Origin: Litsea cubeba
Taxonomy: Eukaryota; Streptophyta; Magnoliopsida; Laurales; Lauraceae
Length of the DNA: 64,000 nucleotides
Assembly: GCA_012931725.1 (NCBI GenBank)
Contig: CM022949.1
Span: 45,594,413-45,658,412 of the forward strand
Reading direction: 5' to 3'
Made by a program: the position numbers and the translations under genes. Within the stretch, counting starts at the first letter, position 1. Every line of letters starts with the position of its first letter. Shown here one piece after another: positions 11,868 through 23,272 of this stretch. The notes beneath the pieces were generated by a model. The model did no database searches and was not told the DNA's origin. It saw only the letters and a program-made list of their open reading frames with translations.

Positions 11868-14281
11868 ATATTATTATTATTATTTTAATGGAATGTATTT
11901 TAGTTATTTAAGTGGTTAGGATTAAGTGGGGCACGCGTTAGATCAGATGCGTAGATTGGTGAGTTGGGTTAATGGGTAGATGTCTTGACCCGCAGTTTGA
12001 CCCGACCCAATGACTTAAGCCCAATACTTAACCTAATCCTTTCTTTTAAATAACCGCATGTCTTTATCTCTCCCCACTAATCTCTGCAACTTTTCCCGTT
12101 CCCTGTTCGTCTTCTTCCTCTTCCAACTTCCCAAACCTCTGCAACCTTAAGATCCAGCCATCAGAATCAAGATCTGAAGATACCATCATTCTTGGTTCGA
12201 CTTTCTTATCTCAGGTAACACTATCCTCAAACCATTAGGAATAGATCTGTACTATTAGGTTATTTTCTTATTCTTTCCAATGTTAGGTTTTGGGTAAGAA
12301 TACCATAGATCTGTTCATATGAACATTTCTATCCCATCTTTTATGTCAGATCGGTGTTAGGATTGTGATCGAGCGCCGCGGTAATCTCGATTTGGGTTTT
12401 GGTTAGGAAACCTACTGCACATTTCTTCAACTTCGGATCTAAGGCAAGTACATTATTATAATTTGTTATTGAATGCGTTAATTGACCTTTGATTCCTATC
12501 TAATGCATATAGGTTTGTCTATTTGCCCTTTCTAAATGATAATGTTAGATTAGGATTTTATGAATGGATATGTGGATTCCATTCTCTTTCTAATGGTTAT
12601 GATTCGTGTGAATTTGAATGGGATGCACTCTCTTAGGAAAAAGAGAGGAAAATGGGTAAATAGGGGAAAAACCCCAATTTCTGTGACTGTACGAACTCGG
12701 ACGACATTCTGAACGTCAAACGTTCGAACGTTGCTTTGGAACGTTCGAACGAGTGAGTTCAAAATCGTCTGAGCCAAATGACAGAGACGTCGAACGTTCG
12801 AACGTTCCCTTCGTGCGTTCGAACGTTCAAGTCTGCTCGCCCCTGAGCCAAAAACCCGAGACCCTGAACGTTCGAACGTTGGTTTCGTACGTTCGAACGT
12901 TCAGTGTACTTAGGCAATTTGTGTTTATTTTTCATTGCTCTGGCTCTGATTAATTTGGGGATTTATGATATCAAGTATGGGACTTCATATGGATCTAATA
13001 ACCTTAAATTATCTACCTGGACTTGACATAAGAACCGTCTTTGGGCATACGGTATCTTATGGACGTAGGATTCAATTACCTGTTATGATTTTAATGAACT
13101 CTAGCGAGAAAGGGTCAATACATCTCTATTGGAAATCCTTCATTGGATCTATGCACCATGAGTTTCGAGAGATGTAACGTCCTTAACTTACTAGCGTTAT
13201 TATTGTGTGTTGACGGGTATATGAGTATACGTTTAACCTTAGGATCGATTTATAATATGTCTTAACCTTCGTATTTGCATGCATGTATTGGTTTAGGTTA
13301 TGTATTCCTTTAGATGCATACCCTACTTTGTACTATGGATTATGAGGAGGCTTGGCAAATTAGATATATGTGATTTGACTATGATATGGATTGGCCGGCC
13401 CTTCATTTGGACTTAGGACTCTTGTGTCGGAGCATTATTATTCGGGTCTATTATGCATATATGTTTCCTTTTATGTGGGTCATTTGTGAACGACTGCAGA
13501 TCGTATGTGGACGGTTGATCACCGATGTGTCCGGATCACTTATAATCCGCTTTGTATGTGAACAGGTTATCCTGTTATGTGTTTATAGATCGGTTTATGA
13601 CCACCGACATTGTGGACGGGCTTTCCCGATTATGTAGGACTGACCACCCAAAACGGGGACACTTGTCTCCGTGTGGATTATATATTGCTCCATTTGGTGT
13701 CTTTCAGATTTATGTCATACGTTCTTTCTTGTACTTATCTTTATCATTGTCTCTTATGATTTCAATTGTTTTTACTCATTTTGATATCGTATCTTAATTT
13801 CGAATTATGATCATGTTCTTGCTATTTACGTTACTACATTTGGTGCATAGGTACCGAGCCCTATTTTACCGAGGAGACGGAGGAGGATCAAACGTTTCAA
13901 ACGTTTGAGCCAACTGACGAACCCAAGTGGGATGCTGGAGACGGTTTCGGAGCCGTCTGAGTCTGCATTAGAGAGGACGTCACCTTAGAAGTCCTTTAGA
14001 TGAACTTTCTATAAATGATAAACTTTCCGTAGTAATTGTTTTATTTATTCTGCAACTTTAATTATGAATGTTTATTTGAATTTCATGTTGGATCTTATTT
14101 ATGAACTATGAATACCAATTGAATAAGCTTCCGTTGCATTTAATGGAATTTTATCTGGACTCACCACGGTTTGTGATGTGATGTGGGTCCACTTTTGGAA
14201 GCTTGTGTTGTATTAAACACATGAATTGAATTTGTTTTAATTTTTCACGTTTTCCCCAATTATGATTTTGGGGACGTGACA
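11817..14281 (+). repeat. 3' LTR of the gypsy element
   Basis: Near-identical to the 5' LTR, 2465 bp. It ends GGGGACGTGACA and is followed by the target duplication GTAGA. Its end is 206 bp upstream of the HAK/KUP start codon, on the same strand, so any outward transcription from this LTR would enter that gene. Confidence 0.92.
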
Positions 14282-14513
14282 GTAGATCCCGAGTGGTCCA
14301 CTAAGAGTCACCGTACATGAGGCCACTTAGAGATCCCGATTCTCCTCTTATTGGACATTTTTCACACATCTCAACTTTCTAGACTGCACAGTTAAGTTTC
14401 GAACATTCTTCCAATACTCCCTCGTTATTTTCATCTCCACATCAAGAGAGAAGTCCCTTGAAGAAGTAGAGAAGTTGTTTTGCAGAGATGTCAATGGAGA
14501 TCGAGGAGATTGT

Positions 14514-14590
14514 AGATAATGAGATAAAAGATGTGAAAGGGAAAAGTTGTCAGATAATGAGATAAAAGATCTGAAAGGGAATAAGTTGTC
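14514..14590 (+). repeat. 38/39-bp tandem duplication in HAK exon 1
   Basis: Units 14514-14551 (38 bp) and 14552-14590 (39 bp) both begin AGATAATGAGATAAAAGAT and end AAGTTGTC. The length is not a multiple of three, so the frame from the ATG at 14488 closes soon after, while the rest of the exon lies in another frame. Confidence 0.85.
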
Positions 14591-14669
14591 TGGGAGAAAG
14601 CTGAGAAGATATGATTCTTTGGATATTGAAGCTAATGCTATCCCTGATGGGCAATGTCAAGGATCCAAA

Positions 14670-15290
14670 GTGATCTCTTTCACTTTTCCACTAGTCTACT
14701 CTTAAACTAATTTTATTCTTAATCTGGCTTCGTTTTGTCTTATGGTTTTTTTCAGTCCTTTTCTTTCTTTTTTTCTGTATATATTTTCATGTTGGAGAGG
14801 GTGGGGTAGATGGGATGTTTGATGGTGATTTGGCTCATTGGTTAGCAGCCCATTAAATTCTTTGATTTACTTACTTGAAGATGTTTACTCTATGGCTTGA
14901 TGAGATGAGAGACAGAGAGAGTGAAAGAAGAGTTGCAAGCTTGAAATACCAACCAATGACTTGAAGGGTTGTTTCACTACTTAGTTATAATATGAATAGG
15001 ATTCATTCTATTTTGGTTAAGGTAGTATTCTAGACCCTTATACCTAAGTTCGCCCCTGAATTCTCAACTACTAAAAACCTTATGTGATAAGATCTACTTA
15101 ATAACACAAATAAATGAGGTAAACCAAGAAAAATCCATAAATAAATGGGGTGGACCTGCCCCGGTGCCACAGACTATTAATGTATATGCACATTTTTTCA
15201 TAAAAATGTATATAAAAGGTTTTTTTTTAGAAAATATTTTTTTTTAAAAGAGACATTTTAATAAAGTGTCTTTAAAAAAAGGGGATTTTT
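14670..15290. other. first intron of the HAK pseudogene, left part
   Basis: Begins GTGATC after codon GGA TCC AAA. AT-rich, with no coding signal. Confidence 0.6.
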
Positions 15291-15294
15291 GACA

Positions 15295-15816
15295 TATTAG
15301 TCCCCTTAAACTTAGATGTTCCAATTTCATGACTAAAATTTAGATAATGTCATCGAAGTCGCTCGACTCTGGTCAATATTTTTGTACGTCTTTTTGCTCC
15401 GGATCGAATGATATCATGAGAACCATGTATGTCACATAAATTGATAAATCCCATGATATCATAGGAACCGTATATGTTACAGAAATTGATAAATCCCATG
15501 ATCTCATGATTTTTATGTAGCATCTTAGGGAAATCTTTTTTCAAATGATAAACCTTGAGAAACGGCGATCACATGTGCATTTACTTTTCACAAAATGTCA
15601 GTTTTCATGTTCTATAAAAAATAAATTTATTTACTCGTTGCAAAAAACACATGATACAGAAATTGATAAATCCTATGATATAATGGGACTATCCCATAAT
15701 ATCATGGGATATGGTGCAAAAAGGTTAAAACAATAATGTTGACTAGAGTCAAACGGGACATGATCTAAATTTGGGTAATGAAATTGGAAAACCAGACTTT
15801 AAGGTGAACCAATAAT
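15295..15816. mobile_element. MITE-like inverted-repeat element in HAK intron 1
   Basis: The left arm (about 15295-15410: CCCCTTAAACTT, then CCAATTTCATGACTAAAATT, CTCTGGTCAATATT, CTTTTTGCTC) recurs inverted in the right arm (about 15715-15816: GCAAAAAGG, TTGACTAGAGTC, AATGAAATTGGAAAACC, ACTTTAAGG). The centre has further inverted and direct copies of GAAATTGATAAATCCCATGAT. There is no coding capacity. Exact ends and target duplication are uncertain. Confidence 0.55.
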
Positions 15817-16209
15817 GGAAAGACATGAATGTTGATTAATGATGAGCAGTACACTAACTTTATCTATAATGGAAAGATGCCCTCTTTTAGTTGATGGCTA
15901 TCACCTAAGTTTACAACTAAATTATTACTTAATTACTCACTTGAATTTAACATGATTTGATCTCAAGGTTTGTAATTTTTTTTGCAGGCACTTGGGTGGA
16001 TGACCATGTTAAAACTTGCATTCCAAAGCATTGGCATTATATATGGCGACATTGGAACATCTCCTCTTTATGTGTATTCTAGCACCTCAATGGTTTGAAA
16101 CACAAAGATGACATCTTGGGCGTACTTTCTCTCACCTACTATATGCTCTTCTTTATTCCGTTGATCAAATATGTCTTCATTGATTTACGTGCAAACGACA
16201 ATGGAGAGG

Positions 16210-16438
16210 GTAGTAAGTTTTTTTATTCCCCATATCATCGTCTCATAGCATGTTTTTGTGAATGGTTTTGTTATGTAAACGCTATTTTTTTTCTTTTTCT
16301 TGAGTTGCATTTGTCAAGAAGAGTGCAATCTTATCAAGAGAAGTTGAGTTAGTTATCATGATCATAGATAGGTATTATTCACATGTTAGATTTATAGCCT
16401 ATAATGCAGTTTTTTTTTTAATTCTGCTAATTCGGGTT
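16210..16438. other. HAK intron 2, part before the CACTA insertion
   Basis: Starts GTAGTAAG after exon 2. No feature other than the insertion site ATT at 16439-16441. Confidence 0.6.
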
Positions 16439-16459
16439 ATTCACTACAAGAAAGCTGGC

Positions 16460-17150
16460 TTTTAGTGGCGACTTTTTTAGCTGCGGTCTAATTTTCGCCA
16501 CTAAAAACCAACCTTTAGTGGCAAATATTTGATGTCGCCACTGAAGGTATTTTAATGCCCACATTTAGTGGCAACTTATATGTCGTAGCTAAATTTCGCC
16601 ACTAATTCCTTGGCGGGAAGTTTTGGCGCCATGGGATTTTGGAGGGAAAGAGATTTAGTGGCAAGTTTTAATTTATTGCCACTAATGGTGTACGGTTTTA
16701 GTGACAACTTGTTATGATCGCACTAATGTCTTAGATTCTTACATTTAGCCGCGGTATTTTTTTTGCCACTGTATGTTCTATTTTTTGTGGCTACTTTATA
16801 TTGCCACTAAAGATATCTCACAAGAAAGTTGACTTTTAATGGCAACTTTTTTTGCCATAATTTAATCTTCACCACTAAAGACTCACCTTTAGTGGCGAAA
16901 TTTGATGTCGACACTAAACGTATAATGGTGGTCACATTTAGTGACAACTTAAATGTCGTAGCTGAAGGTTATTTTGCAGGGGAAGGAGATTTAGTGGCAA
17001 GTTTTATTTTTTGCCACTAATGGTCTAGAATTTTAGTGGCAACTTTTTATTTTTGTGGCTAATTGCTTAGTTGTCTTACATTTATCCGCAACATGTTTTT
17101 CGCCACTATATGGGCTGCCTTTTGCGGCAACTTTCTATTGCCGCTAAAGA
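16460..17150. repeat. left subterminal repeat zone of the CACTA element
   Basis: Many degenerate copies of TTTAGTGGCAAC/TTTAGTGGCGAC alternating with complementary GCCACTAAA, at intervals of roughly 25-60 bases. Confidence 0.75.
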
Positions 17151-17166
17151 TATATATATATATATA
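17149..17166. repeat. TA microsatellite
   Basis: About nine AT/TA dinucleotides at the junction between the CACTA subterminal repeats and the next, different terminus. Confidence 0.8.
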
Positions 17167-17385
17167 TACTACAACAAAAAACACCATTGGTGACACCCTT
17201 TGGTGACAAAAAATCAATATTGACATGGAACGCACACGAAGGTGACAAAATTTTTTTTGCTTGTCACGAAAAAGCTTTAACCAAGGTGCCAAATAATGAG
17301 GAGATTCGGTGATAAAAAAATTTGTCACCAAAAGATCTAATAGATTTGGTGACAAGATTTTTTTGTCACCGAAAGATCTAATTTT
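17167..17385 (+). mobile_element. second CACTA-like terminus nested in the first
   Basis: Directly after the TA run comes ACTACAACAAAAAACACC, a CACTA-type end with a degraded first base, followed by a different subterminal unit (TTGGTGACAAAAA and its complement TTTTTGTCACC, at 17189-17370). This unit is distinct from the TTTAGTGGC units of the host element, so it appears to be a separate CACTA family inserted or captured here. Its far end was not found. Confidence 0.5.
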
Positions 17386-19315
17386 TTCCCCTCCCGCCTC
17401 CACAGTCCCTCTTTTCCCTCGCCAAGTGCTTTTTCCCTTTTCCCTCGCTCTTATCCCTAACCCGTTTCTTTCTTTCCCTCCGCTCTGACCAATATTTGTT
17501 CTCCCTCCAAAATAAAAAACCCTTCGCACCTCTCTCACTAGAAGGCAAAAGCCCAAGAAACCCCACCCTTTATGCGCATCTTCTTCTTCGGCCAACATTG
17601 GATCGCTATTTCTCCATTTAAATCTCCGCAAAGCCATCGTTGGATTTCCATCTCTGCACTTTCTCTTTCCCGGTAGGTGATTGTCTACTTTTCTTCCAAT
17701 ACACATTGCAGAATATATAGATCTCTCTATCATACTAATGATGTTTCAGGCCTGAACTACTCCAATACACATTGCAGGAACACCACATGTCGATTTGGGG
17801 TTTTCCCCCCTTTTATTCCTGTGATGGGCTTTTTTTTATGATGATGTTGAGTTCTTGTTCCTGATATGGGTTTTTCCCCTTTTCAGTCATGTGGCATGTG
17901 GTTATGACGATGCTGCGTTCTTGTTTTGTTTCTCTTGCTATGGGTTTTTTAATGTCTTAATCTTGGACTGTGAAAATCAAGTTAAGAGGTGCTCATCCTT
18001 AAAAATCCCTAAAATAATAAAATCAGACAACGAGCACCCAAAAGCCCACCCATTATAAGCAATTGCCATTCTTTATTTGTCTTGTTTTGCATTCTACTTA
18101 TTCACGATATGGTTTTTTTCCACTGCCGATTTTGGTGGTGGGTAGAATAAATCCAAGGTACATGCAACAAACTAGGATCATTGACATGAATTGGATGGTG
18201 ACCCTCTTTACATGGTAGTGAATAGAATAAATGCATCCTCTGATGATGGATACAATTAGCAATAGAATCCCAACTATTTATGTCATGCCCCCATCCCATG
18301 TAAGGCCCACAATTTGGATGGTTTGGATCGGTGTCTATTCATGTAGAGACCCACAGAGAGAGAGCAGCACTTCTCCACCTCTGTTTTTCCTCACCTCATG
18401 TGGTCAATGGAAGCAACTGGCAACATACCACAACTGTTCTCTTTTTATGGCTTTTCTGCTGTGGGTTGGACAAGACAACCCCACTAGCATATCCTTTACA
18501 AACATCTTAGTTCCAAGTTTCACATAATGTAACATGGTTGAACCTACTGATCCACCCATTCCAAGTGAGGAAAGTAGCATTGTTTATATGCCCTCTCCTC
18601 TGTGAGAGGTTAGAAATTAAACAGTAAAGCAAAGGGCATAAATTTCTTATGAATGCTTTGGTCAGCCATCATTATTACTAGTGAAAAAGATTTTTTTTTC
18701 ATTGAATATGTAGTTTGATCACTTGAAAGATAACATTAGGTTAAAAATAGGTTCTACTTAGAATTGGATTTTCTTATTGTTTTTTCATATATAAATTTGA
18801 TGATGCTAAAGTTTGGCAATACCCCTTTAATTATTATAAATGAAAAGGCATTCCACTCATAGACCACTCAACATTACATATCTCCAGAGGTACAAGTTGG
18901 GCCACACAGGGCCTGAGTCCACTTGAAAACACAATCCGAGCTGGCTTGTTCCAATTTGGGCCCAGTCTCAGGCCACATTATTCAAATTACATATATGATA
19001 TATAAGACACTTGTAAAATCAAATATGCTTAGGCTCAATCTCAGGCTCAAATTGATGAGCTTTGGAGTTTGGATTTGGCAATTTGAGTATTATCCCTGAT
19101 GGGGCTTGGTTATTTGCATTGAAGGCATCTGTTCTAGTAAAAAAAATCTCTTTACTTTTAAGAAATCCATTGGTTGTTATGTATTCAATATAAGATTGTA
19201 CCATCTGAACAAATTTTTTATTTTTTTTGGAATGATTTCATTGCTTTGAAAATCAAAGTTCGGTCTAAATATTTTTATCCAGCGGAAGCTGTACTATTCT
19301 TGACTTTGTTGGTGA
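17386..19315. other. interior of the CACTA element, no gene recognised
   Basis: Begins with a CT-rich stretch (about 17395-17650) that resembles a transcribed leader, followed by AT-rich sequence. The minus-strand open frame at 17059-17733 crosses the TA run and two different repeat types, so it is not a plausible gene. Confidence 0.5.
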
Positions 19316-19321
19316 GCAAAT

Positions 19322-20326
19322 ATGGATAAAGATCGAGACTATCAGAATAGGCTGCATAAAGATCATTATTGCAAGTACGACACAGATGAAATGAGACTCG
19401 AGAATCCCCCCTCAAGTGTGAGCAGCGATGATTGGGTTGATCTTGTAAGGTATTTCGGATCGGAAGAATTCACGGTATGGATGTTAATTAAGTTATATTG
19501 TCTACCCTTTCAATCTATCATTTATACATGTATTGCTTATAATTTATGGTTCCTGAGTGCAGAAAATTAGCAATAGAAACAAGGAGAACAGGAAAAAGCA
19601 GACTATTGACCATATTGCCGGGACAAAGGCTTTTGCTCGGATCAGCTATGATAGTGTAAACTTCACTCATAGTTTTTAGAACAATTTATTTATTAAATAA
19701 ATATTATATGTGTTAACTTGTATAATGACAGCGTGATCTTGCTACGGGGAACGAACCTTCCCGGACTAAGTTGTGGTTCACTACCCGATTTAGCGAGAAG
19801 AAAGGCACTTGGGTGGATTCGAGTTCCCAGGAAGTCTATGTAACTTATTGTTCCTTTCTTTATTTACATTTCAATTTTTTATATTATATATATCACTAAA
19901 TTGATTGATAATAAAAATTGGTTGTTGAATGTAGGACAAGCTTAAGAATCTAGAGTCTCAACCGTTGGAGGAGGGCATTCCTCCATGACTGAGGATGATA
20001 GGTTTGAGGCAGTGCTTGGACCAGAGCGATCGGCATATATACGTGGTCGTGGGGCTGGTCCAAAGCCCACGACATGTACAGCTGGGTAGCGGATCCGTGC
20101 GCAACTAGAAAGGGAGAATGAGGAGTTCAGGAGGCGAGCTGAGGAGGATAGAAGGCTCTTTGAGGAGATGGAAAAGGAGAAAAGAGAGATGGCTTTACGA
20201 CTAGAGTCCCTAGAGTCCCAGGTAGCCTCGCAGCAAGCACAGATGCATGAGGTGCAAGCTTCAGTAAAGTCTCAATTCATCACCCTCTTCCAGCAGTTCA
20301 AAGATAGAGGGCAAATTCCGATGTGA
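19322..20326 (+). pseudogene. Transposase_24-like (Ptta/En/Spm) gene remnant
   Basis: Five exon-like blocks with GT-AG borders: up to 19474, 19563-19655, 19732-19839, 19935-19985 and 19985-20326 in a shifted frame. Recognisable pieces are WVDLVRYFGSEEF, KISNRNKENRKKQ, RDLATGNEPSRTKLWFTTRF and KKGTWVDSSSQEVY, then EAVLGPERSAYIRGRGAGPK and a coiled-coil tail rich in Glu, Arg and Gln (QLERENEEFRRRAEED). This is the order seen in plant Ptta/En/Spm proteins, which accompany CACTA elements. A frameshift near 19985 and an in-frame TAG near 20086 break it. The N-terminal part upstream of 19322 was not identified. Confidence 0.75.
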
Positions 20327-20589
20327 TTCATAACTAGTCAAAAGCCCAAGATCATATTGTTTATATTTTATTTCAGGTTTTATTTGATTATGATGATGTA
20401 GACTTAACTTTTGCTAGTTAAATACGTAGGAATTTAATGATTTTGAATTTGAAGTTATGTTGCAATACCTGATGGTGATTGAAAATTTTACTACTTTCAT
20501 CTTGTATAAGCAGATTCGTGAAAAGCAGATAAATGGAAAGAAAATAAATTTAATAAATTAAAATTATTTTTATTTATTTTTAATTCTAA

Positions 20590-21195
20590 ACTTTTAGTCG
20601 CGGCAACAAGTAGCTAGCATAAGTATGAGATAAGTTGCCACTAAAACATGAACTTTAGCTGCGACTGTAACTCGCCACTGAATGCACCTTTAAAACTGCT
20701 ATAACTAATACTTTTAGTGTCAATTTTGTGCTTGCGGCTAAAAGTTTATTTTTTTGCAGCAACAATAAATCGCAGTTAAAAGTTAAATATTTAGCGGCAA
20801 CTTGTAGTCACAGCTAAAAGTTAAATAGTTAGCGGCGACTTGTAGTCGCAGCTAAAAGTTAAACATTTAGCCGCGACTACAAGTCGCCGCTAAAACTCCG
20901 CTTTCATGTGCTTATGATATTTCTTTTAGCTGCGAATTTATAATTTTAGTGGCAATTATTTTTTCAATTAGCTGCGGTAAATCTTGTCACTAAATATTAG
21001 ACTTTTAGTGACAGTTTTAGTGTTGCGGCTAAAACTTTAACATATAGCTGCGACATTTGGAAATTGCGGCAAAAACAATTAGTGACAGCACTATTAGCGA
21101 CAGCTTAGCCGCGAGAAAAATATTGCCACTAAAACTTTTAGTGGCGACTTTGAGACCTTTAGCCGCGAAAAATTTCGCGGCAAAATGCCAACTTT
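20590..21195. repeat. right subterminal repeat zone of the CACTA element
   Basis: Dense copies of TTTAGCTGCGAC, TTAGCGGCGACTTGTAGTC and TTTAGTGGCGAC in both orientations, with near-identical adjacent units between 20770 and 20900. Confidence 0.75.
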
Positions 21196-21465
21196 CTTGT
21201 AGTGATTGTCTTTGTAGGAGGAACATTTGCATTATATTCAAAGCTATGTCGTTATGCTAAGGTGGGTATGCTTCCAAGCCAACAAGCTGAAGATAGAGAT
21301 GTATCGAATTATGAGCTAAAATGGCCAAGCAACAGGCAGCATCTGGCTTCAAAGGTAAAGTTTACATTAGAGAACAGCCCATGGGCAAAGTATTTTCTTT
21401 GCTAATTACAATGCTGGGTACTTCAATGGTTATTGGAGATGGAGTCATCACTCCATGCATCTCAG

Positions 21466-22510
21466 GTGCTACATTTTTCTTTCATTTTTTTCTAATGAGT
21501 TTTTAACATTTTTTTAAAGAAAATGGATTATGCAGATAGCTATGAATCATAGTAAAGACCTACAATGAATCATTTCAATATCTTCACTCTGATAGAAAAT
21601 ACTTACAAATGATCATGAAGATATCCCCACCTTCATAGGAAACGGCCAAAGGGGATTATCAAATAGCCCCATTTTCATGGAAAATAATTATCGAGTTCTT
21701 ATTTCTACGTACGCAAATCTAAGATTTTCACTCACCTTTGACCTTTCATTCTTCACACTTCCAATTAAATGAAATTTCCTTTCACCGGACCCACTAAAAA
21801 TTTATCCAACCATAACTTCTTATTGATTTGGCTGTTGGGAAGTCCCACATCTCACATCGTCTAAGTAATAGGCTTGTCATGTCTTAATATTTCTGTATGG
21901 GCCCCAAGAGTTGGATCACATATAATATTCTTGACATGTTGGTAGTGGGAAGAAAATGTGGGTTAGCTTGAAAACCGTTTAGCTTAATATAACATAATGT
22001 TTATATATACTGTATATACACCTATACATATATAAAATGTGACCCATTAATTGGAATTTAATTTTCCCGCACTTAGCTTGTTTATTTGTAACCCTAATTA
22101 CCAATATTTGATACATCAAACAATAAAACTATTATTCAGCAGCAAAAAAAAGCCAACAAAACTATTCCTTACAGATACTTGAAGCTAACTTAGCGATTAA
22201 AAAAAAAACTTGAAGCTACCAAACATATGAACATCATTTATTTTTAAAACAGATTCACCTGCTCTAAGTTTACAAAGATTTGAGTTTGCCCATGGCTTAA
22301 TATGTTGTATTTGTGGTTCAGGCCCAGGAGCACACACACCTTACTCGTAGTGTGTTTGGACTTGGTCTAAAATGCCAACATATATGTCGATCCATACCAT
22401 TTTTATTGCATGTTCTTTCCATCTATTAATTGTATAAAAGTAGACCAACCATATATTTTGTCTCTTTGGTAACACAAAACTTTTGTTCTTGCAATGCACT
22501 TTTTTGACAG
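21466..22510. other. HAK intron 3
   Basis: Intron from GTGCTAC to TTTTTGACAG. The phrase TGTTGGGAAGTCCCACATC at 21833 resembles an LTR start, but no matching end or target duplication was found. Otherwise AT-rich with no gene. Confidence 0.6.
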
Positions 22511-23272
22511 TTCTATCGGCAGTAGGTGGGATAAAAGAAGCTACCAGTGCAATGACGGAAGGTACCTAAATTCTGATGCAATGTCCTCTTTGCACTTGGG
22601 AATTTTTCATGTCTATAGCTGTTTCTGAAGCAATCTCGAGTGAATGCTATCATGGAGTTTCATGCACTCAATTTATGATTGAGATTCTGTTGGGGTTAAG
22701 CCATACTTTTGAACCTAGTGACCACTCTTAGTGAAATTCTGGATAGGCTGTTTTGTTACTTTAATGTGTATATTGTACGCTGATTGTTTTTTTATCTACT
22801 AAAGTTAACTCACTTTTCTTTTTCTGTTGTTTTTCTTGATATAGAAAGGGTCGTTTTGGTGTCCACTGCCATTTTGGTTTGCCTGTTTATGGTTCAGAGA
22901 TTCGGAACTGAGAAAGTGGGCTACATCTTTGCCCCAATCCTCACCATTTGGTTCTTGTTTATCGGTGGCATTAGCTTGTTCAATTTCTTCAAACATGATC
23001 CTTCTGTAATCAAGGCATTCAACCCAATGTACATCATTTATTATTTCAAGAGGAACAAGAAAGATGCATGGATTTTGCTCGGTGGCATCATCCGTTGCAC
23101 AATAGGTTATAATCTCCCTCCTCCACCTTGTGAACTTAACCCATTAATGAAGGGTCTAATTTCATGGTTTGGGTCAGTATTTCTATCCCAATTAATAAAT
23201 GGGTTGGGTTCTAGTTAGAGTTGAGCCCATACTACTAAATCTACCAACCTGACCACAGAGTACTGACCTTGC

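Larger units (their letters stand above)
4334..14286 (+). mobile_element. young Ty3/gypsy chromovirus (Tekay/Del-like), full length
   Basis: A complete element (4339-14281, 9943 bp) flanked by the 5-bp duplication GTAGA (4334-4338 and 14282-14286). The order is 5' LTR, Met-tRNA primer site, gag-protease-RT-RNaseH-integrase in one frame, polypurine tract, 3' LTR. Domain order (RT before integrase) makes it gypsy; the C-terminal chromodomain-like segment and long LTRs suggest the Tekay/Del clade. By eye the two LTRs differ at about two substitutions and five indels in roughly 2.47 kb, so the insertion is very recent. One stop codon in RT is the only coding lesion seen. Confidence 0.93.
16439..21207 (+). 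mobile_element. CACTA (En/Spm) transposon, non-autonomous, with ATT duplication
   Basis: Termini are CACTACAAGAAAG at 16442 and CTTTCTTGTAGTG ending at 21204, a perfect inverted repeat with the CACTA signature, flanked by the 3-bp duplication ATT (16439-16441 and 21205-21207). Subterminal zones (16460-17150 and 20590-21195) are filled with short units such as TTTAGTGGCGAC and TTAGCCGCGAC in both orientations, the type of repeats bound by En/Spm-family proteins. Only a broken Transposase_24-like gene is present; no TNPD-type transposase was found, so movement would need help from elsewhere. The insertion lies in HAK intron 2, just 13 bp before exon 3. Confidence 0.92.

Noticed and set aside
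17059..17733. 224-residue minus-strand frame
   Set aside because: It crosses CACTA subterminal repeats, a TA microsatellite and a second terminus; no domain is recognisable.
21833..22130. Possible solo LTR starting TGTTGGGAAGTCCCACATC in HAK intron 3
   Set aside because: The start looks right, but no CA end with a matching 5-bp duplication (TTGGC) was found.
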